From CBDAPE01 sp965198325 (GTDB lineage Bacteria; Pseudomonadota; Alphaproteobacteria; UBA828; JAPUJA01), in contig CBDAPE010000019.1 of NCBI GenBank assembly GCA_965198325.1, forward strand, positions 434,001 to 498,000: a stretch of 64,000 bases of DNA, given 5' to 3'. A program made the translations under genes and the position numbers. Position 1 is the stretch's first letter, and every line of letters starts with the position of its first letter. This document shows, piece by piece, positions 43,609 through 53,022 of this stretch. The notes below the pieces were generated by a model. That model made no database searches. It saw only the letters and a program-made list of their open reading frames with translations, and was not told the origin of the DNA.

Positions 43609-44325
43609 ATGTTCTTTCCGCTCAAAGACGATAATCCGACCCACCGGATCGGCTTCCAGTACGTGACGGTTGCGGTGCTTGCTGCTTGCGTCTTGGTTTG
43701 GCTGATCCAGTTGCTTGGCGGGAACGAATTCGACAACGAGCTGATGTTCCGTCTTGGCATGATCCCGGTGACCATCCTCGGCGAAATGCACCGGGAACCG
43801 GACCTCATCACCGTGCCGCCCTGGCTGACACTTTTCACGTCGATGTTCTTGCATGGTGGCTTCATGCATCTGCTCGGCAACATGCTCTACCTCTGGATCT
43901 TCGGCGATAATGTCGAAGACGCCATGGGGCATTGGCGATTCACGTTCTTCTATCTCCTCTGCGGCGTGATCGCCGGCCTCGCGCATGCCGCGCTCGATCC
44001 GACCTCCCAAATCCCAGCCATCGGAGCGAGCGGAGCTATTTCCGGCGTGCTCGGCGCCTATCTGATGCTGCATCCGAAACGCGGGGTCTGGATTCTGATC
44101 TTCTTCATGCCGATCCGCTTTCCAGCGTGGGGTGTGCTCGGGGCCTGGATCGGCTATCAGATGCTCAACGCCGTGGCCTCCGACGGGGTTGGCGGCGGTG
44201 TCGCCTGGTACGCCCATATCGGCGGCTTCGTCGCTGGCGCCCTCCTGGTCATCCCGATGCGAAAGCGCGGTGTGCCCCTCTTCGACAATATTCCGATCGG
44301 TCCGTGGAACCGCCGCTCCACCTAG
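43609..44325 (+). CDS. Rhomboid-family intramembrane serine protease
   Basis: A 238-residue polytopic membrane protease. The nucleophile is Ser141 in AIGASGAISG and the partner is His203 in YAHIGGFVAG; the LHGGFMHLLGNMLYL helix with its His-Asn is also present. Six membrane helices are expected. It cleaves transmembrane substrates within the inner membrane. It is a complete gene between transposase remnants and could be core sequence caught in the island or cargo. Confidence 0.93.
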   Translation: MFFPLKDDNPTHRIGFQYVTVAVLAACVLVWLIQLLGGNEFDNELMFRLGMIPVTILGEMHREPDLITVPPWLTLFTSMFLHGGFMHLLGNMLYLWIFGDNVEDAMGHWRFTFFYLLCGVIAGLAHAALDPTSQIPAIGASGAISGVLGAYLMLHPKRGVWILIFFMPIRFPAWGVLGAWIGYQMLNAVASDGVGGGVAWYAHIGGFVAGALLVIPMRKRGVPLFDNIPIGPWNRRST

Positions 44326-44634
44326 CCGCCGCTCGACTCAAACGACGACACCTGTTGGGGTGACTTCGCTCAGCAGAGACCGCGAGAGGATGCACAAGAC
44401 GAGAATGTCGGTCCGTGGGGACGACGGCTCCGGCGCGGCCCCTGGTCTCGGAGAAACTGATGCCACCGGATGGCGAGTGTTGTGTCTCGCAGGTGGTGAA
44501 ACTTCTGAAGCGACGTAACCTCCGGGTGTGATTGATACACCGGCCGGCGGATGCGACCGCCAAGGAGATTACACCGTGAAGAGGTGCTGTCAGCCTAATG
44601 CGAAGCGATCTTCAAAGCGCCAAACGACATACGC
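44326..44634. other. Gap between rhomboid gene and IS6-type remnant
   Basis: About 310 bases in which I see no credible gene. It contains only short frames. The right part probably includes the outer end of the IS6-family element whose transposase C-terminus begins at 44635. Confidence 0.5.
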
Positions 44635-44733
44635 TCAGGCAGCCAACTGACGCCACTCGACCAGGACGGCCGAGCGGTTCTGCTTGAAGATGTCGCGGCG
44701 GTTGAGTTGGCGGTCCTGGTTGAAGATTCCATG

Positions 44734-46261
44734 GGGTGGATTGTGATCCACTTTTCAGAGTGGTGTCGCAACATAACTCTGTGGAGGTAACCATGTCATC
44801 GATTGAACAAGTGTCTGAAGAGCGGGCTTCTGTCGGCAATGATCCAAGTGCGATTCTCGTGTCGCTGGAACTCAGCCTAACGACGTGGCTCGTCACGTCG
44901 TTGTCACCGGGCGGTGGAGATAAGATGTCCAAGCACCCGGTGCGTGGCGGCGATGTCGCGGGCCTTTTTGCGAGGTTTTCCCAACTGCAGGCAAAGTGCC
45001 AGGCGCGGACAGGGCGGGCGTACCGTCTGATTGTGATCCAGGAGGCTGGCCTGGACGGGTTCTGGGTTCATCGGACCCTTGAGAATGCAACCATCGAGAG
45101 CCACGTTGTGGATCCGGCTTCGATAGCCACGTCGCGCCGTCGGCGGCGCGTCAAGACGGACGGGGTCGACGGCGAAGCCTTAGTCAGAGTCTTGCTGGCC
45201 CATAAGCGGGGCGAGCCGCGGGTCTGCGCCATGGCAAAGGCGCCCACGGCTGAACAGGAGGACCGTCGGCAGATCGGCCGTGAGCGCCGGTCTCTGACTG
45301 CCGAACGGGTTAAGAATGTCAACCGCATAAAGGGGCTTCTGTTCGCACAGGGCATCACGGAATACGAGCCTGTTCGGCGCGATCGGCGCCAAAAGCTGGA
45401 GGCGCTCAGAACTGGCGATGGACGCCCTCTCCCGATCTGCCTGAAGCAACGGCTCAGCCGCGAACTTGACCGGCTGGAGCTCCTTCTCGAACAGGTCAGG
45501 ACGGTAGAGACGCAGCGCGATGCGCTTCTGGCGTCACAGGCCGAGGACTCGCAGTCCCCGGCGGCGGTTCTGCGCACTTTGAGGGGCATCGGTCCCGAGT
45601 TCACCATGGTCCTTTGGTCTGAAGGGCTCTTCCGACACTTCGCCAACCGAAGGCAGCTTGCCTCTTACGCCGGTCTGGCTCCGGCGCCTTGGCAGAGCGG
45701 CGCCGTCGCTCGGGAGCAAGGCGTCTCGAAAGCCGGAAACGCTCGGCTTCATACGACGATGATCCAGCTCAGCTGGCTCTGGCTAAGACATCGGCCGACA
45801 TCTGCTTTGACCTTGTGGTTTCATGAGCGAACCAAAGCTGCCGGCGGTCGCAACAGACGCGTCACGATCGTCGCCCTGGCGCGTAAGCTGCTCGTCGGAC
45901 TGTGGAAGTTTGTGACCACGGGTGTCGTTCCGGAGGGTGCGGTCATGAGCGCTGCCTAGCAGTTTGCTATATCCCTGATCCTGTTCCGCGGGGCCTGATC
46001 AGCCTCGCCGGATCCAGGTGGACGGACCGGACAACCATTGGGCTGAAATAGCCGTGTTGAAGAGTGGTCCCGTCCTCCGGAGCCTCCGCCGCCGAAAGCG
46101 GGATGTTGGTGCAGCCGGTGCGACCGGCGGCCGGATGTGAGTTTGACCGGCTCGGCGAAGGGCCGTGTCGTCGAAAGGGGCTCGGACTTGGATCCTATAA
46201 CCGCGGAGAAAGGCCATGTGCAAAGCGAATTGATCCTTCCCTTGACTAACCATTTCCCATG
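44734..46261 (+). mobile_element. IS110-family insertion sequence inside an IS6-type transposase gene
   Basis: The inserted block is about 1528 bp, bounded by the disrupted IS6-type coding sequence on both sides. CCATG is present at both junctions (44729..44733 and 46257..46261), either as a short target duplication or as the core sequence used in the recombination. One intact transposase gene lies on the plus strand and about 300 bases of non-coding DNA follow it, as expected for IS110 elements whose non-coding end encodes the guide RNA. Exact ends are good to a few bases. Confidence 0.85.
44793..45959 (+). CDS. IS110-family transposase
   Basis: A 388-residue DEDD-type transposase. The N-terminal RuvC-like part has VIQEAGLDG and KTDGVDGEAL, with acidic residues in the expected order. 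The C-terminal transposase_20 domain has LRTLRGIGPEFTMVLWSEG and LASYAGLAPAPWQSG, followed by the serine-containing region. The ATG at 44793 has a GGAGG site upstream. The first acidic position appears as Glu in VSLELS rather than Asp, worth noting. The gene is full length and may be active. Confidence 0.93.
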   Translation: MSSIEQVSEERASVGNDPSAILVSLELSLTTWLVTSLSPGGGDKMSKHPVRGGDVAGLFARFSQLQAKCQARTGRAYRLIVIQEAGLDGFWVHRTLENATIESHVVDPASIATSRRRRRVKTDGVDGEALVRVLLAHKRGEPRVCAMAKAPTAEQEDRRQIGRERRSLTAERVKNVNRIKGLLFAQGITEYEPVRRDRRQKLEALRTGDGRPLPICLKQRLSRELDRLELLLEQVRTVETQRDALLASQAEDSQSPAAVLRTLRGIGPEFTMVLWSEGLFRHFANRRQLASYAGLAPAPWQSGAVAREQGVSKAGNARLHTTMIQLSWLWLRHRPTSALTLWFHERTKAAGGRNRRVTIVALARKLLVGLWKFVTTGVVPEGAVMSAA

Positions 46262-46872
46262 TGAGTGGTTGTGGATCGAGGCGTGGACGGAGGCGACTTT
46301 CTGCAGGGTCTCGATGTCTCTGAACCGCGCCATCGCCCCTTCCCGCCTTCGAAACGGTTGATGCGAGTTCTCGGCCCGGTTATTGAGCCAACGGCCGCAG
46401 GTCTGGGCGGCCGCATTACCGATCACAGTCATCGCAGCACGGTAGGACCGATGCCTGTCCGTGACGATCGAAGCCGGCCGGCCATAGCGTTTCATCGCGC
46501 GCCTCAGAAACTTAAGCGCAGCCCTGCGATCCCGGCGCCTCGTGGCAAAAACCTCGAGCACTTCTCCTTCGTAATCAACCGCGCGCCATAGATAATATGT
46601 CTCGCCGTTGATGCGGACAAACACCTCATCACGGTGCCACCGCCAGTTCGACCAGTTGCGCCGGGCTACCCGCCGCCGCCCGATCTCGCCGGCGAACAGC
46701 GGGCCAAAGCGGTTCCACCAGAACCTCACCGTCTCGTGGTAGACATCGATGCCGCGCTCGACCCGCAGATCTTCGACCTGTCTGAGCGACAACCGGTATA
46801 GCGGACATACATCATCACCGCGAGCCGGATGACCTCTGGCGAACTGTTGAAATAGCGGAAGGGGTTTTGCAT

Positions 46873-47128
46873 CTGGTAAAACTATGGATGCCACATCTGC
46901 TCATCAATCCATTTTTGTCTGACACTACCGGCTGGGGGCCACGGTGCTCACGGCAATTCCCACCAATTCCAGGCGACTATCGTCCCGCACCGCCCTCAGC
47001 ATTGCCTCGGCAGGCAATCCGTACTACTGTCTCCTCACAAACCGGGGTTCATCTGGGGAATGTCAGTTGAATTTAGAATGAATATTATCCTTGATGATTT
47101 TGTGTATACAGGAGGGAGGATAGTTAAC
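46873..47128. other. Promoter-like gap before orphan binding protein
   Basis: About 255 bases, with GC-rich IS6-element end sequence at the left and an AT-rich stretch at the right (47070-47115). The right part precedes a strong GGAGGGAGG ribosome-binding site, so it likely holds the promoter of the next gene. No other feature is seen. Confidence 0.45.
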
Positions 47129-48205
47129 ATGACAAGTTCCGTAATCTGGCGATCTCTTGTCACAATTGCAGGAACGGCCATCACGTCTCTGCTGCTGCTC
47201 ACATCACCCGCCCGAGCGGGCGGTGAGTTAAACCTGATGACTTGGGAAGGATTCGCTGATCCTAGCTTCGTCTCAATCTTCGAAGCCCAGACGGGGTGCA
47301 AGGTCACGGCTACGTACATCGGCAATAATGAAGAAATCTTCGCCAAATTATCGATTGTCGGAGGAACCATCTATGATGCCGTTTCACCGGACATCGATGC
47401 CACGGGTATTTTAACCCAAATGGGGGTTATCGAGCCCCTGGATGTGGGGCGACTTGAACATTGGGATGAGATCCCGACCAGTTTTACGGATCTTCCCGGA
47501 GTTCAATCGGAGGGGAAAATTTGGGCGTTACCCTGGACCTGGGGTGCGATCCCACTAATGTATCGGCCCGATAAGATCAGCGATCCAATCACTTCGCTCT
47601 CTGCATTATTTGACCCGAAGTATGCGGGCCATGTTTCACTGCAGAATGATAAGGTTACGCTGTTCCTCGCGGCACGGTATCTTTGGGGCCGTGATTTTGA
47701 CTCTTACCACATGACCGACGAGCAGCTTGCAGAGGTTCAAAAGACCCTTACCGAGCAGAAAAAACTTATACGGCAATACTGGGCAACAGCTGGTGAGCTA
47801 ATAAACCTTTACTCCAATGGTGAGGTCTGGCTATCGACAACTTGGGCGGGCTATCAATCCGTTATCTTGGAGGAACAAGGCATCCATGTCGTCGAGGTTG
47901 TGCCGACTGACGGGGCCGATGCTTGGAACAACGCTTGGCAGATAGTTAAGGGTACTCCCAACCTTGATTGTGCCTATGCTTGGCTGAATTTTGCAACCTC
48001 ATCCGATGGACAATGCGGTGTGGTTCAGGTGACGGGGTATGCGGGCGCTAATCCGGTCGCCCTAAAAGATTGTCTGACGCCCGAGTTAGAGGAAGCAATC
48101 CACATCAACGATACAGCCTATATCGAGGGACTGGCCTTTATTCAACCTCTTGAAAGGGCCGAAATCTACGTAAATACGTGGAATGCTGTTAAGGCTGCTC
48201 AATAG
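47129..48205 (+). CDS. Orphan PotD-type solute-binding protein
   Basis: A 358-residue periplasmic binding protein of the spermidine/putrescine type. A Sec signal (LVTIAGTAITSLLLLTSPARA) is followed by ELNLMTWEGFADPS, the usual PotD opening. WALPWTWGAIPLMYRPDKI and VEVVPTDGADAWNN are further family segments. Its GC content and codon use are visibly lower than in the neighbouring genes, so it was probably acquired. Unlike the Tat-type proteins at 9531 and 13952 it has a Sec signal, and no permease or ATPase genes are nearby. Confidence 0.9.
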   Translation: MTSSVIWRSLVTIAGTAITSLLLLTSPARAGGELNLMTWEGFADPSFVSIFEAQTGCKVTATYIGNNEEIFAKLSIVGGTIYDAVSPDIDATGILTQMGVIEPLDVGRLEHWDEIPTSFTDLPGVQSEGKIWALPWTWGAIPLMYRPDKISDPITSLSALFDPKYAGHVSLQNDKVTLFLAARYLWGRDFDSYHMTDEQLAEVQKTLTEQKKLIRQYWATAGELINLYSNGEVWLSTTWAGYQSVILEEQGIHVVEVVPTDGADAWNNAWQIVKGTPNLDCAYAWLNFATSSDGQCGVVQVTGYAGANPVALKDCLTPELEEAIHINDTAYIEGLAFIQPLERAEIYVNTWNAVKAAQ

Positions 48206-48212
48206 AACGCAA

Positions 48213-48358
48213 TTAGGTGTACGATCCCAGGGTGTGGTGGAACCGGTTGAGCCTGGAGGCTTCGAGGTTATCTGTCCAGGCTTTGCAAACGAACTCGTGG
48301 GGTGTTAGGCCGCGCAGCGTCTTGAGGGGCTTGGCGAAGTTTTAGGCGGCGAGAATGT
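48213..48358 (-). pseudogene. IS481-family transposase C-terminal remnant
   Basis: On the minus strand the frame reads NFAKPLKTLRGLTPHEFVCK and continues AWTDNLEASRLNRFHHTLG before a stop. This is the characteristic end of IS481-type transposases. The codon just before NFAK is a stop where relatives have tyrosine. Only about 45 codons remain. Confidence 0.72.
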
Positions 48359-48372
48359 CGTGGAGATCCACT

Positions 48373-49800
48373 ATGTCCAATGATCTAGATCTCTGTTACG
48401 TCTCCGCTACTGACGCTCTGGCGCGTTTCCGAGACCGCAGCCTATCGCCGGTCGAACTCCTGACCGCCCTGATCGACCGTGCCGCTGCAGTTGAACCTAA
48501 GGTCAATGCGCTGGCTTATCTCCATTTCGATGAGGCGTTGGACAAGGCGAAAAAGGCGGAAGCCCGCTATATGAAAACGGGCGGCCGACTCAGGCAGCTT
48601 GAAGGCCTGCCGCTCGCGGTCAAGGAAGACACGGCAATCAAGGGCAAACGCCAGACCCTGGGCTCTCTGATCTTCAAGGACCAAGTCGCCGATCACACCA
48701 ATCCTTCGATCGAACGCCTTGTTCGCGCCGGCGCCATCATTCATGCCCAGACGGCGTGTCCGGAGTTCGTGTGGCCGTGGACTTGTACGTCGCGGTTGCA
48801 TGGCGTCACACGTAACCCCTGGAACCTGGAGGTCACGTCGGGTGCATCGTCCGGCGGCGCCGCGGCGGCGCTTGCCACTGGCACGACGACGATTGCCACG
48901 GGCACCGACAGCGCTGGCTCCATCCGCATACCGGCCAGCATGTGTGGCGTCGTCGGCTATAAACCGCCCTATGGCCGCAACCCACAAAGCCCCGACCTTA
49001 ACATGGATATGTTCATGCATCTTGGGCCGATGGCCCGCACGCTTGCCGATGCCGCCCTGATGCAAAATGTCATGTCCGGGCACCATCCGCTTGATCATGC
49101 GACCATCCACCAGCGCGTGAGACTTCCCGGAGAACCCGCGGGCGTTGAGGAACTAAAGATAGCCTATTCGATCGACCTGGGCGCCCAGGAGGTTGACGAG
49201 GACGTGCGTACCAACACCCTCGCGGTCGCGGACATGCTGCGCGACGCAGGCGCAACAGTGGAGCAAGTGAAAACGCCTTGGGCGCCGGAAATATTCGCAA
49301 AGGCTAGTTGCTGGTGGGAGCTGATCTATGCCGACGATTTCATTGCCGCTATCGAACGTGCCCCCCATCTTGTCTGTGACTACACGAAATTCTTCGCTGC
49401 AAAGAATGCGCAGGTCACACCGGCCATGTTCCATGACCTGATGAAAGCCGCTGGCCGGGCGTGGAATGATTTTGGCCCGCTACTTGAGCGTTTCGATGCC
49501 TTTATCTGTCCGACCGTCGGATCAACTGCAATTCCTGCTGCGGGCCAGGATATGGAGCCTTGTGTCTCGGTCAACGGAAAACGGCTCTATCCCGCCGATG
49601 TCATCATGACTTGGTATTTCAATGTCTTTAACCGCTGCCCGACACTTGCGGTTCCGTCCGGGTTTGCCGCCAACGACGTGCCAACCGGTGTTCAGGTGGT
49701 CGCGCGCACCTACGATGATCCCGCCGTCTTCCGCGTTGCGGCGGAACTGGAGCGACGGATGCCGCTCTATCGGTCCAAGAAGACGCGTCCAACTCTTTAG
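48373..49800 (+). CDS. Amidase (amidase signature family)
   Basis: A 475-residue serine amidohydrolase. The catalytic triad is Lys84 in LAVKED, the cis-serine near 159 in SGASSGGAAA, and the nucleophile Ser183 in DSAGSIRIPA. It hydrolyses an amide bond in the cytoplasm; no signal peptide is seen. GGAG lies eight bases before the ATG at 48373, which is preferred to ATG 48355. Because the upstream gene encodes an amine-type binding protein and only an IS remnant lies between, an uptake-plus-deamidation pair is possible but speculative. Confidence 0.9.
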   Translation: MSNDLDLCYVSATDALARFRDRSLSPVELLTALIDRAAAVEPKVNALAYLHFDEALDKAKKAEARYMKTGGRLRQLEGLPLAVKEDTAIKGKRQTLGSLIFKDQVADHTNPSIERLVRAGAIIHAQTACPEFVWPWTCTSRLHGVTRNPWNLEVTSGASSGGAAAALATGTTTIATGTDSAGSIRIPASMCGVVGYKPPYGRNPQSPDLNMDMFMHLGPMARTLADAALMQNVMSGHHPLDHATIHQRVRLPGEPAGVEELKIAYSIDLGAQEVDEDVRTNTLAVADMLRDAGATVEQVKTPWAPEIFAKASCWWELIYADDFIAAIERAPHLVCDYTKFFAAKNAQVTPAMFHDLMKAAGRAWNDFGPLLERFDAFICPTVGSTAIPAAGQDMEPCVSVNGKRLYPADVIMTWYFNVFNRCPTLAVPSGFAANDVPTGVQVVARTYDDPAVFRVAAELERRMPLYRSKKTRPTL

Positions 49801-50001
49801 GAGTCGCAGCCTGGGGCCCTCCTCATGCGGCCAGCCCGAAAACCACCACCGCCCTGCTCGACCGTCCGACCCATCACCGCGACAGGCGACCAAAGCCGGC
49901 GCTTTATAAACGGGAATTATAAGAAAAGGTTGACGGGATGATCTCGATCGGCATTGTCAGACTAACTGGATGGGACCAGTGGAACCAACGATCGAGGGCT
50001 C

Positions 50002-50157
50002 TCAGGCTGCAAGTTGACGCCACTCGGCCAAGGCGGCCGAGCGCTTGAGTTTGAAGTTCTCGCGGTTGTAAAGATGACATTCCTGGTTGAAATGATTGTG
50101 GATCGAGGCGTGGGCGGCGGCGAATTGCTGCAGGGTCTTGATGTCTCTGAACCTGGA
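50002..50157 (-). pseudogene. IS6-family transposase C-terminal remnant
   Basis: About 50 codons reading RFRDIKTLQQFAAAHASIHN and ending FKLKRSAALAEWRQLAA. This is the same C-terminus that was split at 44635-46257, in a second diverged copy. The upstream end is abutted by inverted-repeat element C. It contains no catalytic residues and is a relic. Confidence 0.8.
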
Positions 50158-50186
50158 TCGCGGTAGGGAAGCGGGTTGCCCCGCTC

Positions 50187-50368
50187 CTGTCCCTTCCATT
50201 AACTCCATCCGGCGCGGAAACCCTGGTATTTTGGGCGTCCTAGCCACTGGCTTGGCTGGTTGCGCCGAAGGACGTCCCGTTGATGACGAGGTGCGGTGAT
50301 CTCAAGCTATCGCATGGCGCGACCACGAAAGCCCGAGAGAACGCCATGAAGCAGGATCGTGTGCGGAC
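50187..50368 (+). repeat. Inverted-repeat element, copy C (right end missing)
   Basis: The left 182 bases of the family element are nearly identical to copy A (39384). It breaks off at GTGTGCGGA, where complete copy D begins. About 70 bases of the right end are missing. Confidence 0.85.
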
Positions 50369-50620
50369 CTGTCCCTTCTATTAATTCCATCCGGCGCAGA
50401 AACCCTGATATTTTGGGCACCCCAACGATTGGTCTGGCTGGCTACGCCGAAGGACGTCCAGTTGATGACGAGGCGGGATTATCTTGAGCTGTCGCATGAT
50501 GCGACTGCGAAAGCCCGAGAGAACGCCGTGAAGCAGGATCGCGTGTAGGCCACCAACGCTATCGGGCATCACCCGGAAAGGCCGGGATTTCTGCGCTGGA
50601 CGGAATTTATGGAAGGGCAG
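50369..50620 (+). repeat. Inverted-repeat element, copy D
   Basis: A complete 252-bp copy, same orientation as A and C, starting CTGTCCCTTCTATTAATTCC and ending TTATGGAAGGGCAG. It is more diverged from A than C is, so the tandem pair did not arise by local duplication. The DUF6880 gene starts 150 bases downstream. Confidence 0.85.
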
Positions 50621-50770
50621 GTGATAGAGTAAGACGAGAACGCGCCCGAACAGCTTAACTTGACGACACGCCCCGGACGGTCTGGCGCGGTGGTGAATCG
50701 GCTCTCGCCCCCCAAGCGACCGACCGGAACGGATTCCGGCAGTGCTGAACAGGCGACAAAGGCCAAGCCG

Positions 50771-52213
50771 ATGGCTTCGAAGAAGACACTGAACGCGAAG
50801 AACCTCGAGTCGCTTGGCGCCCAGCGGCTTGCCGAACTGTTGATCGAGATCAGCATCGGCAACACCACGACCAAACGCCGTCTCAGGCTGGAGCTCGCCG
50901 GTGAGGAGAGCCCTGCTGCGGTTGCGAGAGAAATCCGCAAACGACTGGTGACGATCGCTCGCGCCCGCGGGTTCGTCGACTGGCAGAACCGCCGGGCCCT
51001 GGCCGATGATCTGGAAATTCAACGCCATGCCATCGTCGACAAGGTGGCCAGACGCGATCCGATCGAGGGCCTGGATCTGATGTGGCGTTTCATGGCGCTG
51101 GCCGGCTCGGTCTTCGAGCGCTGCGATGACAGCAGTGGAACCGTGATCGGTATCTTCGACCACGCCGCCAACGACCTCGGCGAGATTGCGAAAGCCGCAA
51201 AGCCCAATCCGGAAACGCTTGCCGACAATGTGTTCCGCGCACTGATCGACAACGGCTACGGCCAGTACGACTCTCTGATCCATGTTCTGGCACCGGTCCT
51301 GGAGCAGAAAGGCCTGGAACATCTGAAACAGAGGACGATCGCGCTGTCCAAGGAACCCGCTCGAAAGCCGTCCGATCGGGAGCGAGGTATAATCGGCTAC
51401 GGATCGGGTGGCCCGGTCTACGCCGACGAACAGGCCGAACGGTCCCGGACCAGCACGGTACACCAGGCATTGACGGAGATTGCGGATGCCCAGGGCGACG
51501 TCGATGCGTTCATGGCCCAATATGATGAGCAAACGAGGAAGGTCCCGAACATTGCCGCGCAGATCGCCCGGCGGTTGCTTGCGGCGGACAGGGCCGAAGA
51601 GGCCTTGCAGACGGTTGACGCGGCCGAGCACGGGCGCGATGCCCGGGACTGGCCGACCTTCGAGTGGGAGGACGCACGGATCGATGCCCTCGACGCACTC
51701 GGCCGCGGCGACGAGGCCCAGGCGGATCGCTGGTCATGCTTCGAGCGATCGTTGTCGATCCCGCATCTGCGCGCCTATCTGAAGCGGCTACCCGACTTTG
51801 ACGACGTTGAAGCCGAAGAGCGGGCGCTCGACTATGCGCAGGGCTACGAGAACCCCCTCAAGGCACTGTCATTCCTGGTATCGTGGCCTGCCCTGGACAG
51901 AGCGGCCACGCTTGCTATCCGGCGGGCGGGGGATCTGGATGGCGATCACTATGAGATATTGACCCGGGCCGCCGACGCGATGGCCGGCAAGTATCCGTTT
52001 GCCGCGACGCTGGTGCTTCGCTCGATGATCGGCTTCGCGCTGACGCACCGCCGCTCCAGCCGATACAAGCATGCCGCTCGACATCTCATGGAGTGTTCGA
52101 GTCTGGCATCGGGGGTCGAGGATTTCGGGGCCTATGAAACGCACGAGGCCTACGAAGCCGGATTGCGCCGGGAGCATGGGAGGAAGAGTTCGTTCTGGAG
52201 CGCGATCCGTTAA
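50771..52213 (+). CDS. DUF6880-type conserved hypothetical protein
   Basis: A 480-residue soluble protein, mostly helical, with the opening MASKKTLNAKNLESLGAQRL, the segment GFVDWQNRRALADDLEIQRH, and a central repeat-like helical region (residues about 150-400) that may be a solenoid. No catalytic motif is visible. It resembles the DUF6880 group of alphaproteobacterial proteins of unknown function. The ATG at 50771 is preferred to a longer frame whose extra 37 residues are low in information. The gene lies between two inverted-repeat element ends (D at 50620 and F at 52262). Confidence 0.7.
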   Translation: MASKKTLNAKNLESLGAQRLAELLIEISIGNTTTKRRLRLELAGEESPAAVAREIRKRLVTIARARGFVDWQNRRALADDLEIQRHAIVDKVARRDPIEGLDLMWRFMALAGSVFERCDDSSGTVIGIFDHAANDLGEIAKAAKPNPETLADNVFRALIDNGYGQYDSLIHVLAPVLEQKGLEHLKQRTIALSKEPARKPSDRERGIIGYGSGGPVYADEQAERSRTSTVHQALTEIADAQGDVDAFMAQYDEQTRKVPNIAAQIARRLLAADRAEEALQTVDAAEHGRDARDWPTFEWEDARIDALDALGRGDEAQADRWSCFERSLSIPHLRAYLKRLPDFDDVEAEERALDYAQGYENPLKALSFLVSWPALDRAATLAIRRAGDLDGDHYEILTRAADAMAGKYPFAATLVLRSMIGFALTHRRSSRYKHAARHLMECSSLASGVEDFGAYETHEAYEAGLRREHGRKSSFWSAIR

Positions 52214-52261
52214 TTATCGCCAACCGCGCCAACGTCCTTGGCTTCGGGTGATGTTCAGTGA

Positions 52262-52310
52262 CTGTCCCTCCCATTTATTCCATCTGCCGCAGAAACCTTG
52301 GAATTTTGCA
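52262..52310 (+). repeat. Solitary inverted-repeat element end (F)
   Basis: About 49 bases match the left end of the family (CTGTCCCTCCCATTTATTCC, then CTGCCGCAGAAACCTTGGAA) with some changes. The rest of the element is missing. It begins 48 bases after the DUF6880 stop. Confidence 0.65.
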
Positions 52311-52444
52311 TCACCCTCGGACACTCTTTCCGACAGGCATAAGATCATCGAAGCCCTCCCCGCCGTCTTCCGCGAACTCTTCGTCGGTCGCGCGGCGCCC
52401 CGCACAGAACTCCTTCGTGCCAAATTTTGCCGGTTTTTTAGCGC

Positions 52445-52529
52445 CTCGATCACCCGCATTTCTTCTACCGTAAACAGCCGGTAAATCGCCGTTTCACGTC
52501 CCGTTATCAGCGCCGAGTGCCAAGACTTT
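52445..52529 (-). repeat. 85-bp inverted repeat, left copy
   Basis: On the minus strand this matches 53023..53106 at about nine bases in ten, with one 5- to 6-base gap. Both copies can be read as a peptide TGRETAIYRL[F/V]TVEEMR, so they are remnants of one coding sequence duplicated in opposite orientation. The parent gene is not recognised. Confidence 0.8.
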
Positions 52530-53022
52530 CCACCGCGCCCGTCGCCCGCTTCACGCCAGGAATCGCCTCGCTCAACCCCTTGATTCTGTTACCTCCGTCC
52601 CACTTGGTCCCACTTGGTCCCACTTGGATTCGCCAGTGCCAAGACTTCTGACGCCCTGCACGGAGACAGGTTCGCGGCAGACTGCGCTCACCGCCATCAT
52701 CTAAGCCATTGATATAATTGGTGTAAATGCCAATTCGGCGAGCCCGAATCTCCGCTATTTATCCGGGGGTTACGGGCTTCGGCCAGCGCCCTGCCGAGCG
52801 CAGAGACCCGAGCGGTGCGACAACGGACAGCCTGAGATGGCAAAAGTCTCCTAACGCGGTTTCGGTGGTACGACAAGATCGCCCTTCATGCCGACGCGAA
52901 GGCGCGCTCGCTCAAGATGGTGTTACAGTTCCCGGAGGCCGCGGCACCGGTTATTCCCGGGATTGCGGCGTCTTCATATCGACCGCCGGCAGGCTCGTGT
53001 TCCCGGGCAACGGGCCCAATGT
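52530..53022. other. Gap between inverted copies, with fragments and a tandem repeat
   Basis: About 490 bases without an intact gene. It contains the 10-base tandem at 52597 and, near 52862-52960, a plus-strand stretch that reads RWYDKIALHADAKARSLKMV, which looks like a coding fragment of unknown parent. No start, ribosome site or full domain is visible. Confidence 0.5.
52597..52626 (+). repeat. 10-bp tandem repeat, three units
   Basis: Three perfect head-to-tail copies of GTCCCACTTG in non-coding sequence, followed by one extra G. It is too short for a CRISPR array. Confidence 0.9.

Larger units (their letters stand above)
44635..46872 (-). pseudogene. IS6-family transposase split by IS110 element and frameshifted
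   Basis: The N-terminal and central part is at 46257..46872, starting MQNPFRYFNSSPEVIRLAV. A frameshift near 46790 divides the opening from VEDLRVERGIDVYHETVRFW. The catalytic motifs HRDEVFVRINGE, VTDRHRSY and NNRAENSHQP follow, and it ends ASIHNHSHG. The missing C-terminus, GIFNQDRQLNRRDIFKQNRS to VEWRQLAA, is found at 44635..44733. Joining the two parts at CCATG restores a continuous family-length protein. Everything between is the IS110-type element. The frameshift means the gene was inactive regardless of the insertion. Confidence 0.85.

Noticed and set aside
52597..52626. CRISPR-like array
   Set aside because: The units are 10 bases long with no spacers, and no cas genes are present anywhere in the window.
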